Source: Erythrobacteraceae bacterium CFH 75059
GTDB taxonomy: Bacteria > Pseudomonadota > Alphaproteobacteria > Sphingomonadales > Sphingomonadaceae
DNA: 64,000 nt
NCBI GenBank assembly: GCA_004331795.1
Contig: SJSR01000005.1
Location: forward strand, 1 to 64,000
Direction: 5' to 3'
This document shows positions 22,666-31,339 of this stretch, piece after piece. How positions within the stretch are numbered: the first letter of the stretch is position 1; each line of letters opens with the position of its first letter. The position numbers were made by a program, and so were the translations under genes. The notes beneath the pieces were generated by a model. That model had not been told where the DNA came from and ran no database searches. It worked only from the letters and a program-made list of their open reading frames with translations.

Positions 22666-24009
22666 ATGACACTCGCACTCCGCAATGACCTGCCGCTCTA
22701 CGGCGTGCTGCTCGCCCTCGCCGCGCTGTTCGCCGTGGCGGTGACTCTCGGCCGCGGCGATCGCGCCCTTGCGACGGCCGAGCGGACTGCGGGCAGCGCA
22801 CCCGCCGATGTCGCGCCGGCGCTCGCGCCGCCCCTGTCGCCGGAGCTTGCCGCCCTGCCCGCATCGGCAGAGGACGATGCGGTCATCCTGTCGCAGCTTC
22901 CTCCCGACGATGCGCGGGCGCAGAATGCCCGCGTGCCCTTTGCGGCCAGCTGGCTGGCGCCGGCGCCGGCGTTCCGCTTCCGCGGCAGCGAGGCGGACCG
23001 GGTGCGCGCGCGCGAATGCCTCGCGCTCGCCGGCATGGCCGAAGCCGGGGGCGGCGACGCGGATCAGCGCGCCGTGATGCAGGTGATCCTGAACCGCGTC
23101 CGCCACCCGGCCTTTGCGCCCACGGTGTGCGGCGTCGTGTTCCAGGGGTCCGAAAGGGCCACGGGATGCCAGTTCACCTTCACCTGCGACGGTTCGCTGG
23201 CCCGGATCTATTCCGCCGCCGCATGGCGCGCCGCGCGGCAGCGCGCCGACGAGATGCTGGCCGGCGCGGTGTATGCGCCGGTGGGCAACGCGACGCACTA
23301 CCACACCGACTGGGTCTTCCCCTGGTGGAGTCCCAAGCTCGACAAAATCGCGCAGGTGCGCACGCACCTGTTCTTCCGCTGGCGCGGCCATTTCGGCACC
23401 ACCGCCGCCTGGACGCAGCGCTACAGCGGCGGCGAACCCGATCCGGCCGCCCTGCGCCTGAACGCGGCGGCGGTCGAGCGGGTGGACCTGACCCAGTTGC
23501 TGGCGGCTGGCGCAGCGGCGGGCGAAGGAACGCTCGCGCTGGCCGAGGAAGCGGCCCCGTCGGCGGCAGGCGGGCTGCGCTCTCCCAATCCGGGGGTCCA
23601 TTATCTGCTGGTCGGCGCAGGCGACCGACCGGCGGCGCTGCTCGCCCGCGGCCAGGCGCTCTGCGCGGGCGAGGCGGCGTGCCAAGTGTATGGCTGGAAC
23701 AGCGCCGCAGCGGCACCGGACACGCTGCCGCTGTCGGCCGACGCGCGCCGTCAGCTGCGGTTCTCCTACGCGCCGGGCAGCACAGGGCGGCGCGAGACGG
23801 TGTTCTACGACTGCGCCATGTTCCCCGCCGCGCCTCCGGGAACCTGTCTGCCGGGAACGGCCGCGGGGACAGCAAGCGCCCCGACGGCGCGCAGGAGCCG
23901 GTCGGAAACGGCACCGGCCGCCACGCCCTCTCCCGAAGCCGAGAGCCGGCTGCCGCAGGCCGGCACCCTCAAGGTGGACGCCGAGCCTGCCGGACAGCTG
24001 CTGCGCTAG
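22666..24009 (+). CDS. Cell wall hydrolase, SleB-like (Hydrolase_2)
   Basis: The 447-residue protein has an N-terminal membrane anchor (about residues 12-29, GVLLALAALFAVAVTLG), a Pro/Ala-rich linker, and a SleB-type catalytic domain at about 118-245. That domain starts AGMAEAGGGDADQRAVMQVI and continues with LNRVRHPAFAPTVCGVVFQG, CQFTFTCDG and THYHTDWVFPWW. These are the family's Glu-region and aromatic motifs. The C-terminal 200 residues are not recognised and may be a binding region. It should cleave peptidoglycan in the periplasm. ATG at 22666 was preferred to GTG at 22618 because the anchor follows it directly. Confidence 0.85.
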   Translation: MTLALRNDLPLYGVLLALAALFAVAVTLGRGDRALATAERTAGSAPADVAPALAPPLSPELAALPASAEDDAVILSQLPPDDARAQNARVPFAASWLAPAPAFRFRGSEADRVRARECLALAGMAEAGGGDADQRAVMQVILNRVRHPAFAPTVCGVVFQGSERATGCQFTFTCDGSLARIYSAAAWRAARQRADEMLAGAVYAPVGNATHYHTDWVFPWWSPKLDKIAQVRTHLFFRWRGHFGTTAAWTQRYSGGEPDPAALRLNAAAVERVDLTQLLAAGAAAGEGTLALAEEAAPSAAGGLRSPNPGVHYLLVGAGDRPAALLARGQALCAGEAACQVYGWNSAAAAPDTLPLSADARRQLRFSYAPGSTGRRETVFYDCAMFPAAPPGTCLPGTAAGTASAPTARRSRSETAPAATPSPEAESRLPQAGTLKVDAEPAGQLLR

Positions 24010-24039
24010 CGAGCAGGGCCGCGCGCGGCCGTCGCGGGT

Positions 24040-24840
24040 TCAGCGCTTCGGCGTGACGAGGAGGATGTCGACGGGCAGGCTGCGCAGCAGGTCGCCCGCC
24101 GTGCTGCCGATCGTTGCCCGGCGCAGCGCGCCCTCCCCGTGCGATCCGATCACCACCAGATCGACCCGGCCGCGCTCCACCGCGTCCTGCAGCGCGGTGA
24201 GCGGCGGACCATAGGCGAGCTGCGGTTCGACCGCCGCCCGCGTCTGCGGCGACAGGGTGTCGAGGAATTCGTCGAACACTTTCTGCTCGGCCACGCGCAT
24301 CCGCTCGCGCGCCTCGTCGCCGCTCTGCCACCCGTCAAACGGCAGGAACCAGGCATGCAGCAGCCCGATCCGCTGGTCCGGAAACAGGGAGACGGCGTGG
24401 TCGAGCGCGATGCGCGATGGTCCGTGAAGGTCGGTGGTGCCAAGGATGCGCCGGTATTCGCCGCGCGGCCGCTGCTTGACCACCAGCACCGGCGCGTCGG
24501 TCCGGCGCAGGACCTGGTCGACGGTCGAGCCGAGCACGTAGTCGAGGAACGAATTGTAGCGCGCCACGCCCAGCACGATGAGGCTCGCCCCCGCCTGCGT
24601 GGCGGCGGCGCAGATGAGGTCCGCCGGATCGCCGGTCCCGATGTGGAGACGGACTCCGTCGGCGCCGTGTGGCAGCGAGTCGCGGACCCGCTGCTCGGTC
24701 CGCTCGCGGTCCTCGTCGGGGTGGGCGGCGTGCACCACCACCACCTCCGTCCCCCACTGCGCCCCCAGCTGGAGCGCGCGGTCGACCGCCCGGTCGGCCC
24801 GCGGCTGCAGGTCGGTTCCCACCACGATTGGTCCGCGCAT
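24040..24840 (-). CDS. Tandem-domain universal stress protein
   Basis: The 266 residues hold two Usp folds. Domain 1 begins PIVVGTDLQPRADRAVDRAL and contains LIVLGVARYNSFLDYVLGSTVD near 87-108. Domain 2 begins RILGTTDLHGPSRIALDHAV near 131 and ends with the nucleotide-binding signature VIGSHGEGALRRATIGSTAGDLL near 226-248. The G-x2-G-x9-GST pattern suggests ATP binding in the second domain, with the first degenerate. The start has a GGAGG site nine bases upstream. It is monocistronic next to the ornithine decarboxylase gene. Confidence 0.9.
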   Translation of the reverse strand: MRGPIVVGTDLQPRADRAVDRALQLGAQWGTEVVVVHAAHPDEDRERTEQRVRDSLPHGADGVRLHIGTGDPADLICAAATQAGASLIVLGVARYNSFLDYVLGSTVDQVLRRTDAPVLVVKQRPRGEYRRILGTTDLHGPSRIALDHAVSLFPDQRIGLLHAWFLPFDGWQSGDEARERMRVAEQKVFDEFLDTLSPQTRAAVEPQLAYGPPLTALQDAVERGRVDLVVIGSHGEGALRRATIGSTAGDLLRSLPVDILLVTPKR

Positions 24841-24950
24841 GTTCGTTCGCCTCCATCAGACCGCGTCGCCGCGCAGTCTTTCCGGAACGCGCGGTGCTTG
24901 GCAAGCGCTACCGGAGCGGCGACGGCCCGCGCCGGACCCTCGCCGCCGGT

Positions 24951-26153
24951 TCAGCGCAGGCTGACGACGTTGTCCGCCACCGGCCGCACGCGGCTGCCGT
25001 CGTAGAGGCTGGCCATCGGCTCGTCGGTGACGACGATGTGCGCCGCCGCGCCGAAGCCGTTGAAGGCCGTCTTCATCGCCGCACCATAGGCGCCCAGCAT
25101 GCCGATCTCGATGTAGTCGCCGGCCTGGATGTCGCCGGGCAGCGGGAACGGCCCCTTCATGAAGTCCGCATCGTCGCAGGTCGGCCCGTAGAAGGAGAAG
25201 TCCTCCTCCGGGTCGATGAGGTCATCCTCCAGCGCCGCGACCGGAAACTTCCACGCGATGTGGGCCGCATCGAACAGCGCGCCATAGGCGCCGTCGTTGA
25301 TGTACAGCTCGTTGCCGCGCCGCTTTTCCACCCGCACGATCAGCGAGTTGTACTCCGCCGCCAGCGCCCGCCCCGGCTCGCACCACAGCTCGGCGTTGTA
25401 GGCGATCGGCAGCGCTTCGAACTGGCGGTGGATGATGGCGAAGTAATCCTCCAGCGGCGGCGGCTCCATGCCCGGATAAACCGACGGAAAGCCGCCGCCG
25501 ACATCGACCATGTCGATGACCACCGACGCCGCCGTGATCGCCACGCGGGTCCGCTCCAGCGCCTGCACATAGGCGAACGGCGTCATCGCCTGGCTGCCGA
25601 CGTGGAAGCACACGCCCAGCCAGTCGCAATGCTGGCGCGTCTGCTGAAGCAGCGGTCCGGCATCGGCCAGATCGCAGCCGAACTTGGCCGCGAGGCTCAG
25701 CTCGGAATATTCGGACGAGACGCGCAGCCGGACGAGCAGGCGCAGATCGGTCGCGGGATTGCCCTGACTGTCGCGGCAGGCGTCGACGATCTTCTCCAGC
25801 TCCTCGGGCGTGTCGAGGGTGAAGGTGCGGCAACCGTGTTCGTGATAGGCCTCGCGGATGGCGGACGGCGCCTTCACCGGGTGCATGAAGCACAGCTCCG
25901 CCTCCGGCAGCGTGGCGGCGACGAGACGCACCTCGGCGATCGAGGCGACGTCGTAATGCGTCACCCCGTTGGCCCACAGCACCCGCAGCAGATCGGGCGA
26001 CGGGTTCGCCTTGACCGCATAGAGCACCCGCCCCGGGAACTTCTCCACGAAGAAGCGGGCGGCGCGCGCGGCGGCGTGCGGGCGGTTCAGGATCACGGGC
26101 TCGTCCGGCCGGAGGGCGCGGACTACGGACCGGGCGTCAGGATACTCGTGCAA
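24951..26153 (-). CDS. Ornithine/lysine decarboxylase, fold III
   Basis: This PLP-dependent enzyme converts ornithine (possibly also lysine) to putrescine or cadaverine. The 400 residues contain the PLP Lys in LYAVKANPSPDLL near 43-55, HYDVASIAEV near 65, SEYSELSLAAKFG (alanine-racemase-fold group) near 148, CFHVGSQAMTPFAY near 182-195, VDVGGGFPSVYPG near 217-229, the WCEPGRALAAE motif near 255 and the substrate Cys-Asp in YGPTCDDADF near 319. The likely start is TTG at 26153 with AGGGGG upstream, since homology begins there and no ATG or GTG is suitable. It lies 177 bases after the carboxyspermidine decarboxylase and has its own promoter-like region. Confidence 0.93.
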   Translation of the reverse strand: MHEYPDARSVVRALRPDEPVILNRPHAAARAARFFVEKFPGRVLYAVKANPSPDLLRVLWANGVTHYDVASIAEVRLVAATLPEAELCFMHPVKAPSAIREAYHEHGCRTFTLDTPEELEKIVDACRDSQGNPATDLRLLVRLRVSSEYSELSLAAKFGCDLADAGPLLQQTRQHCDWLGVCFHVGSQAMTPFAYVQALERTRVAITAASVVIDMVDVGGGFPSVYPGMEPPPLEDYFAIIHRQFEALPIAYNAELWCEPGRALAAEYNSLIVRVEKRRGNELYINDGAYGALFDAAHIAWKFPVAALEDDLIDPEEDFSFYGPTCDDADFMKGPFPLPGDIQAGDYIEIGMLGAYGAAMKTAFNGFGAAAHIVVTDEPMASLYDGSRVRPVADNVVSLR

Positions 26154-26257
26154 CTCAAGGGACCCCCTACGGTTCAGTGCGACAAAGCTGCCTTGCGGTA
26201 AGGAAGTCCCCTGGGGCAGCGGAAGCGGGCATATAAGGCCCGCCCCGTTAATCGCAA
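26154..26257 (-). promoter_or_regulatory. Promoter and structured leader of the ornithine decarboxylase gene
   Basis: On the minus strand a TTGCGA (-35, at 26252-26257) and TATATG (-10, at 26230-26235) are 16 bases apart. The transcribed leader of about 70 bases can fold GCTGCC (26215-26220) with GGCAGC (26187-26192). GGGAC (within 26206-26211) can alternatively pair with GTCCC (26159-26163), which abuts the AGGGGG ribosome-binding site. Such competing pairings, and the speF leader RNA known before alphaproteobacterial ornithine decarboxylases, suggest riboregulation. Confidence 0.5.
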
Positions 26258-26330
26258 CTGAAAAAGGAAACCCGTGCGCACCCCCGGCGGCGATTTGCGC
26301 CGCCAAGGCGCGAAGGGGCTGCCTCGCCGC

Positions 26331-27566
26331 TCAGCTCAACCTGTCGCGGAAGTCCTCGTAGCCGAACGCCTTGACCTGCTCGAGCGCATCCGTGTCGCTG
26401 TCCCACAGCCAGATCGAGGGAAGCGGCACCCCGTTGAAGGTGTTGGTCTTGACCATCGAATAATGCGCCTGGTCGAGAAAGGCGATCCGGCTGCCCGGCT
26501 CGGCCGGCACCGGCAAATGATAGTCGCCGATCACGTCGCCCGCGAGGCAGGACGGCCCGCCCAGCCGCACCGCGCCGCCCGCACCCGAAGCGCCGGGCCG
26601 CTCCAGCAGGTCCGCGCCTTCCGCCGCGCCGCCGGCGCCCGGCGGATCGACCTCGCCCAGCATGGCCGGGCGGTAGGGCGCCTCGATCACGTCGGGCATG
26701 TGGCAGGTGGCCGAGATGTCGGTGATCGCCACCCTCTGCCCGTTGTAGCCCACGTCGAGCAGGGTGCCGACGAGGATGCCCGCGTCCAGCGCCACCGCCT
26801 CGCCCGGTTCGAGGTAGATGTCGGCGCCCGTATCCTCCCGCGCGTCGCGCAGGAACTCGACCAGCTCCTCGCGCTGGTAGTCGGCGCGGGTGATGTGATG
26901 CCCGCCCCCCATGTTGATCCATTTGAGCTGGCCGAAATACGGCTCGATGGCGTCGAACACCGCGTCCCAGGTGCGCAGCAGCGGCTCCAGGTCCTGCTCG
27001 CACAGATTGTGGAAATGGATGCCCTCCACCCCTTCCATCGCCTCCGGCGTGAGCTGGTCGAGGGGAAAGCCCAGCCGCGAACCGGGCGAGGACGGATCGT
27101 AGCGCGGCACCTCGCCGGTCGGCACCTGCGGATTGACGCGCAGGCCGACATCGAACCGCTGCCCCTCGCTGCGTGCCTGGTCGAGGATGACGGCCGAGCG
27201 GCGCATCTGGCCCGGCGAATTGAAGATGACATGGTCCGACAGGCGGCAGATCTCCGGCAGGTCGCCCGGCTTGTAGGCGGCGCAGTAGGTCGAAATCTCG
27301 CCGTCGTAGAACTCGGACGCCAGACGCGCCTCCCACAGGCCCGAGGTGCACACCCCGTCGAGATACTCGCCGATCAGGGGCGCAACGCTCCACATGGAGA
27401 ACGCCTTGAGCGCCAGCAGCACCTTGCAGTCCGCCGCGTCGCGGATGTCGGCAAGCACGCGCAGATTGGCCCGAAGGCGTGCCGCGTCCACCACGAAGGC
27501 GGGCGAGTCGACGCGCGACAAGTCGAAGCGGGCAAAGGCGCCCGGATCGCCGGCTCTGGTTTCCAT
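26331..27566 (-). CDS. nspC: Carboxynorspermidine/carboxyspermidine decarboxylase
   Basis: NspC decarboxylates carboxy(nor)spermidine, the last step of the aspartate-semialdehyde-dependent polyamine route. This fold-III PLP enzyme of 411 residues has the cofactor Lys in LLALKAFSMWSVAP near 50-63, LRVNPQVPTGEVPRYDP near 143, SRLGFPL, the hallmark GIHFHNLCEQDLEPLL near 183-198, WINMGGGHHITRADY near 217-231, YLEPGEAVALDAG near 251 and CLAGD near 343. About 20 residues of Gly/Ala-rich sequence (GEVDPPGAGGAAEGADLLER) look like a lineage-specific insert. It overlaps the NHL lipoprotein gene by one base (TGATG). Confidence 0.94.
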   Translation of the reverse strand: METRAGDPGAFARFDLSRVDSPAFVVDAARLRANLRVLADIRDAADCKVLLALKAFSMWSVAPLIGEYLDGVCTSGLWEARLASEFYDGEISTYCAAYKPGDLPEICRLSDHVIFNSPGQMRRSAVILDQARSEGQRFDVGLRVNPQVPTGEVPRYDPSSPGSRLGFPLDQLTPEAMEGVEGIHFHNLCEQDLEPLLRTWDAVFDAIEPYFGQLKWINMGGGHHITRADYQREELVEFLRDAREDTGADIYLEPGEAVALDAGILVGTLLDVGYNGQRVAITDISATCHMPDVIEAPYRPAMLGEVDPPGAGGAAEGADLLERPGASGAGGAVRLGGPSCLAGDVIGDYHLPVPAEPGSRIAFLDQAHYSMVKTNTFNGVPLPSIWLWDSDTDALEQVKAFGYEDFRDRLS

Positions 27567-28561
27567 CAGCGTTCCCCTGTTTCCGGAAGGCGGAACCGCA
27601 CCACCCGGTTGCCGCGATGGTCCGCCATGTAGAGCGTCCCGTCGGGGCCCGCAGCGAGATCGTGGCCAAGGCTCGCTTTCTCTCCGGCAAGGCCGACATC
27701 GTAGCTGGCAAGCAGGTCGCCGCGCGGCGAGCGGACCCGCAGGATGGCTCCCGTCCGGTTCTCCCTGTCGCGCCCCTCCAGCGTCACGACCCGCCCGTCG
27801 GGCAGCGGCCGGACGGCATAGACATGCCCGCGGCCGGGCGCCTCCCAGCGTTCAAGCGGCCGGCCGTCGGCCGCGAACACCTGCACCCGACCGTGCTCGC
27901 GGTCGGCGACCAGCACTCGCCCGCCGTCGGCGGCGATCGCATGGGGAAGGTCCAGCAGCCCGTCGCCGCGCCACTCCTCCACATAGCGTCCGGAGCGGTC
28001 GAACACCGCCACGCGGTCGTTGACGTATCCGTCGGCGACCAGCACCCGGTCGCCGTCAAAGGCCACATCGGCAGGACGTCCGAACCCCGCCGCGCCCGTT
28101 CCCGCGCGTCCGCGCACGCCGAGAGCCAGCTCCAGACGACCCTCGTGCGAGAACTTCAGCACCTGTTCGCGGGCGACATCGGTGATCCACACCGCATCCT
28201 CCGCGTCGACCGAAAGACCGTGCGGCATGACCATCTCGCCGGCACCCCAGCGCGCCAGCAGCGCCCCGCTCGCCGCATCGAACATGTGCACGGTCGGCTG
28301 CGGAATAGGCGCCTCGGGAAACGGCTCGACCCAAGGACGGCCGGCGCGGTGCAGCACGAACAGATGGCCATGACCGTCGATGTCGAGCGCGCTCACCTCG
28401 CCGAAAGCGTCGGCGGAGGAGAGCTGGAGCCAGCGGTCATCGACCGCCAGCCGCGCAGGCGCCTCGCGCGGGGGCGATGCGGTGCACGCGGTCATGAGCG
28501 CGGCAACGGCGCCCACGGCGCCAAGGACGCGCACCGCCGCGCCCGTCGAGGTTCCTGTCAC
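27566..28561 (-). CDS. NHL-repeat lipoprotein in the polyamine operon
   Basis: The 331-residue protein has a lipoprotein signal ending at a lipobox-like LMTAC (Cys26), so it is probably anchored in the periplasm. It is followed by six or so NHL-type beta-propeller repeats: MPHGLSVDAEDAVWITD near 112, FGRPADVAFDGDRVLVAD near 160, LPHAIAADGGRVLVAD near 205, and LGHDLAAGPDGTLYMAD near 297. This resembles the propeller of peptidyl-alpha-hydroxyglycine amidating lyase, but I see no basis for assigning that activity. It starts at GTG overlapping the DUF486 gene and ends overlapping nspC, so it is embedded in the polyamine operon. Confidence 0.82.
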   Translation of the reverse strand: MTGTSTGAAVRVLGAVGAVAALMTACTASPPREAPARLAVDDRWLQLSSADAFGEVSALDIDGHGHLFVLHRAGRPWVEPFPEAPIPQPTVHMFDAASGALLARWGAGEMVMPHGLSVDAEDAVWITDVAREQVLKFSHEGRLELALGVRGRAGTGAAGFGRPADVAFDGDRVLVADGYVNDRVAVFDRSGRYVEEWRGDGLLDLPHAIAADGGRVLVADREHGRVQVFAADGRPLERWEAPGRGHVYAVRPLPDGRVVTLEGRDRENRTGAILRVRSPRGDLLASYDVGLAGEKASLGHDLAAGPDGTLYMADHRGNRVVRFRLPETGER

Positions 28562-28914
28562 CCGAGCGGCGCCTTAAACACGAGGAAGGCGCCGGCGGCG
28601 ATGAAGGCGAAGCCCAGCAGCTGGCTCGGCCCCGGCCGCTCTCCGAACAGCGCCCAGGCGACGAGCACGAAGGTCGACAGCGACAGCACTTCCTGGATGG
28701 TCTTCAGCTCGGCCAGCGAATAGGCGGCCGCGCCGATGCGGTTGGCCGGCACGGCAAGGCAGTATTCGAAGAAGGCAATCCCCCACGCCACGAGAACGGC
28801 CGCCCACAGCGCCCGGCCCGGCGTCTTGAGGTGGCCATACCAGGCAAGGTTCATCAGCACGTTGGACCCGGCGAGCAGCGCCACCGGCGTCCACAGCACC
28901 CAGCCCGGCTGCAT
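28558..28914 (-). CDS. DUF486 (DMT-family) small membrane protein
   Basis: This 118-residue protein has four transmembrane helices in the drug/metabolite transporter style. Family features are SNVLMNLAWYGHLK near residues 17-30, WGIAFFEYCLAVPANRIG near 45-62, the conserved LKTIQEVLSLSTFVLVAWALFGE segment from about 71, and GFAFIAAGAFLVFK near the end. The transported substrate is unknown for this family. The ATG at 28914 overlaps the stop of the dehydrogenase gene (TGATG). Its place between two polyamine genes raises the possibility of polyamine or precursor transport. Confidence 0.88.
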   Translation of the reverse strand: MQPGWVLWTPVALLAGSNVLMNLAWYGHLKTPGRALWAAVLVAWGIAFFEYCLAVPANRIGAAAYSLAELKTIQEVLSLSTFVLVAWALFGERPGPSQLLGFAFIAAGAFLVFKAPLG

Positions 28915-30125
28915 CAGAACGGCACCGGTCCGTCGAGTTCCTTGACCTGCCACGGCAGGCCGTGGGCGTTCAGCATGTCCATGAACGGATCGGGATCGAG
29001 CTGCTCGATGTTGAACACGCCCTCACCGCGCCAGATGCCCTGCACCATCAGCGCGCTGCCGATCATCGCCGGAACGCCGGTGGTGTAGCTGACCGCCTGG
29101 TTGCCGGTTTCCCGGAACGCGTCTTCGTGGTCGCAGATGTTGTTGATGTAGAACGTCTTCTCGCCCGACCCGTCCAGCGCCTCGCCGGTGGCGATGACGC
29201 CGATGTTGGTCTTGCCCTTCGTCGTCTCCCCCAGCGTTTCCGGCTTGGGCAGCACGGCGGCGAGGAATTGCAGCGGGATGATCTCGCGCCCCTGGAACGC
29301 CACCGGCTCGATCGAGGTCATGCCGACGTTCTGCAGCACGGTGAGGTGGGTGATGTACTGGTCGCCGAAGGTCATCCAGAACCGCGCCCGTTCCAGTTCG
29401 GGCACGAACTTCGCCAGGCTTTCCAGCTCCTCGTGATACATGAGATAGGCGTTGCGCCTGCCCACGCCCTCGAAGTCGAACTCGGTTTTGACCTGCATGG
29501 CGGGCGTTTCGACCCACTGGCCGTTCTCCCAATGGCGGGCGGGCGCGGTCACTTCGCGGATGTTGATTTCCGGGTTGAAGTTGGTGGCGAAGTGCTGGCC
29601 ATGGTCGCCGCCGTTGCAGTCGAGGATGTCGAGTTGGCGGATGGTCCTGAGCTTGTGCTTCTTGAGCCACATGGTGAAGACGGAGGTGACGCCGGGATCG
29701 AACCCGCTGCCCAGCAGGGCCATGATGCCCGCCTCGCGGAAGCGGTCGTGATAGGCCCACTGCCACTTGTATTCGAACTTCGCCTCGTCCTTCGGCTCGT
29801 AGTTGGCGGTGTCGAGGTAATCGACCCGCGTTTCCAGACAGGCGTCCATGATCGGCAGGTCCTGATACGGCAGGGCGAGGTTCACGACGAGCGACGGCTG
29901 CACCCGGCGGATGAGGTTGACCATGGCCGGCACCTCCTCGGCGTCGACCTCGTAGGTGTGGATGTCGACGCCGGCGCGTTCCTTCACCGAGCGGGCGATG
30001 GCATCGCATTTGGCCTTGGTCCGGCTGGCGAGATGGATGTCGGTGAAGATGTCCGGGTTGAAGGCCATCTTGTGCACGCACACGCTGCTGACGCCGCCGG
30101 CGCCGATCACCAGAACTCGTGACAT
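28914..30125 (-). CDS. Carboxynorspermidine/carboxyspermidine dehydrogenase (saccharopine dehydrogenase family)
   Basis: The enzyme reductively condenses aspartate semialdehyde with a diamine (putrescine or diaminopropane) to carboxy(nor)spermidine using NADPH. The 403-residue protein starts with the Rossmann motif VLVIGAGGVSSVCVHKMA, has LASRTKAKCDAIA near 33, and the family's YLDTANYEPKDEAKFEYKWQ from about 103, GSGFDPGVTSVFTMW near 138 and LDCNGGDHGQHFATNFNPEI near 168. It heads the operon with DUF486, NHL lipoprotein and nspC. Its product is the substrate of NspC. Confidence 0.93.
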   Translation of the reverse strand: MSRVLVIGAGGVSSVCVHKMAFNPDIFTDIHLASRTKAKCDAIARSVKERAGVDIHTYEVDAEEVPAMVNLIRRVQPSLVVNLALPYQDLPIMDACLETRVDYLDTANYEPKDEAKFEYKWQWAYHDRFREAGIMALLGSGFDPGVTSVFTMWLKKHKLRTIRQLDILDCNGGDHGQHFATNFNPEINIREVTAPARHWENGQWVETPAMQVKTEFDFEGVGRRNAYLMYHEELESLAKFVPELERARFWMTFGDQYITHLTVLQNVGMTSIEPVAFQGREIIPLQFLAAVLPKPETLGETTKGKTNIGVIATGEALDGSGEKTFYINNICDHEDAFRETGNQAVSYTTGVPAMIGSALMVQGIWRGEGVFNIEQLDPDPFMDMLNAHGLPWQVKELDGPVPF

Positions 30126-30343
30126 CCTTTACCCGATCCTTCCGAAAGCCCGCGCCAGCGGGGATGCGCTGTTCCCCGGTTCCCTTACGCAAATGCGCCG
30201 GGCGGGCAAGGTATCCGCGCCCTTTCCCCTGGCCGCGGATTGCGGCAAGCGGGTGCCATGCCCTGCCCTGCCCCTCTGCCCGCCCGCTGCCGTCCTTCCC
30301 CGTACCGCAGGCCGCGCCCGTCTCCGGCATCGGGGCGCGGCCG

Positions 30344-31309
30344 GTGAGCGGCGGGCGTCTGCCGACCCGCGCCGGAGTCGAGGCCGCCGCCGAAGCGGTC
30401 GCCGCGCTCCTTGCCCCCACGCCGCTGCTGCCGGTGGAGATCGGGGGCGTGCGGCTGCACACGAAGGCCGAGGTGCTGCAACCCGTCGGCTCGTTCAAGA
30501 TCCGGGGGGCGTGGTGGCGCCTCGCCAACCTGGCGCCCGAGGAGCGGGCACGCGGCGTCATCGCCGTGTCGAGCGGCAATCACGCGCAGGGCGTTGCCTG
30601 GGCCGCCCGGCGCCTCGGCATTCGCGCGGCGATCGTCATGCCGCGCGACGCGCCGCGGGTGAAGCTCGAGGCGACGGCGGCGCTGGGGGCGGAACTGGTG
30701 CTGTACGACCGGCCGGGGGAAGACCGTGACGAGGTGGCCGCGCGCGAAGTCGGACGGCGCGGCGCGGTGCTGGTCCACGCCTTCGCCGATCCGTGGGTCA
30801 TCGAGGGCCAGGGCAGCGCGGGCGTGGAGATCGCGGCGCAGCTCGGGCGGGCGCCGTCGCGGCTGGTCGTGTGCTGCGGCGGCGGCGGGCTGGCGGCGGG
30901 ACTGTCGCTCGCCTGCCCCGGCAGCGCGGTCCATGTGGTCGAGCCGCAGGGCTGGGACGTGGTCGCCCGCGCCGTGGCCGCGGGCGCGATCGTCCGCGCG
31001 CCGCCCGATGCGCCGGCGACGATCTGCGACGCGCTGCGCCCGGATGCGACCAAGCCGCTGAATCTGGCTCTGCTGCGCGGGCGGATCGAGCCGGGCGTGA
31101 CCGTCACCGATGACGAGGTGCGCGCGGCGCAGCGCTTCGCCTTCGCCCGCCTGCGGCTGGTGCTGGAGCCGGGGGGCGCGGCCGCGCTGGCGGCGGCGCT
31201 GGCGGGCAAGGTGCCGCTGGACGCCGACACGGTGATCATGCTGACCGGCGGCAACGCCGATGCGGACAGTTTCGCCCGCACACTGGCCGAGGGATCGGCG
31301 GAGCGGTAG
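30344..31309 (+). CDS. Threonine/serine dehydratase-like PLP enzyme
   Basis: This fold-II PLP enzyme of 321 residues has the cofactor Lys in PVGSFKIRGAWW near 47-58, the substrate loop VSSGNHAQGVAWAARRLG near 75-92, the phosphate-cradle CCGGGGLAAGLSLA near 175-188 and LEPGGAAALAAAL near 275. There is no C-terminal ACT regulatory domain, so it resembles catabolic threonine dehydratases or serine racemase-like enzymes. The likely start is GTG at 30344, where homology begins. It is divergent from the polyamine operon. Confidence 0.88.
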   Translation: MSGGRLPTRAGVEAAAEAVAALLAPTPLLPVEIGGVRLHTKAEVLQPVGSFKIRGAWWRLANLAPEERARGVIAVSSGNHAQGVAWAARRLGIRAAIVMPRDAPRVKLEATAALGAELVLYDRPGEDRDEVAAREVGRRGAVLVHAFADPWVIEGQGSAGVEIAAQLGRAPSRLVVCCGGGGLAAGLSLACPGSAVHVVEPQGWDVVARAVAAGAIVRAPPDAPATICDALRPDATKPLNLALLRGRIEPGVTVTDDEVRAAQRFAFARLRLVLEPGGAAALAAALAGKVPLDADTVIMLTGGNADADSFARTLAEGSAER

Positions 31310-31339
31310 AAGCAGGGGGAACACAGGGGGAGAACGAGG

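Noticed and set aside
30126-30343. Alternative upstream start for the Thr/Ser dehydratase-like gene extending to 30119
   Set aside because: The added 75 residues are Pro/Arg/Ser-rich, overlap the divergent dehydrogenase start and promoter region, and precede the start of family homology.
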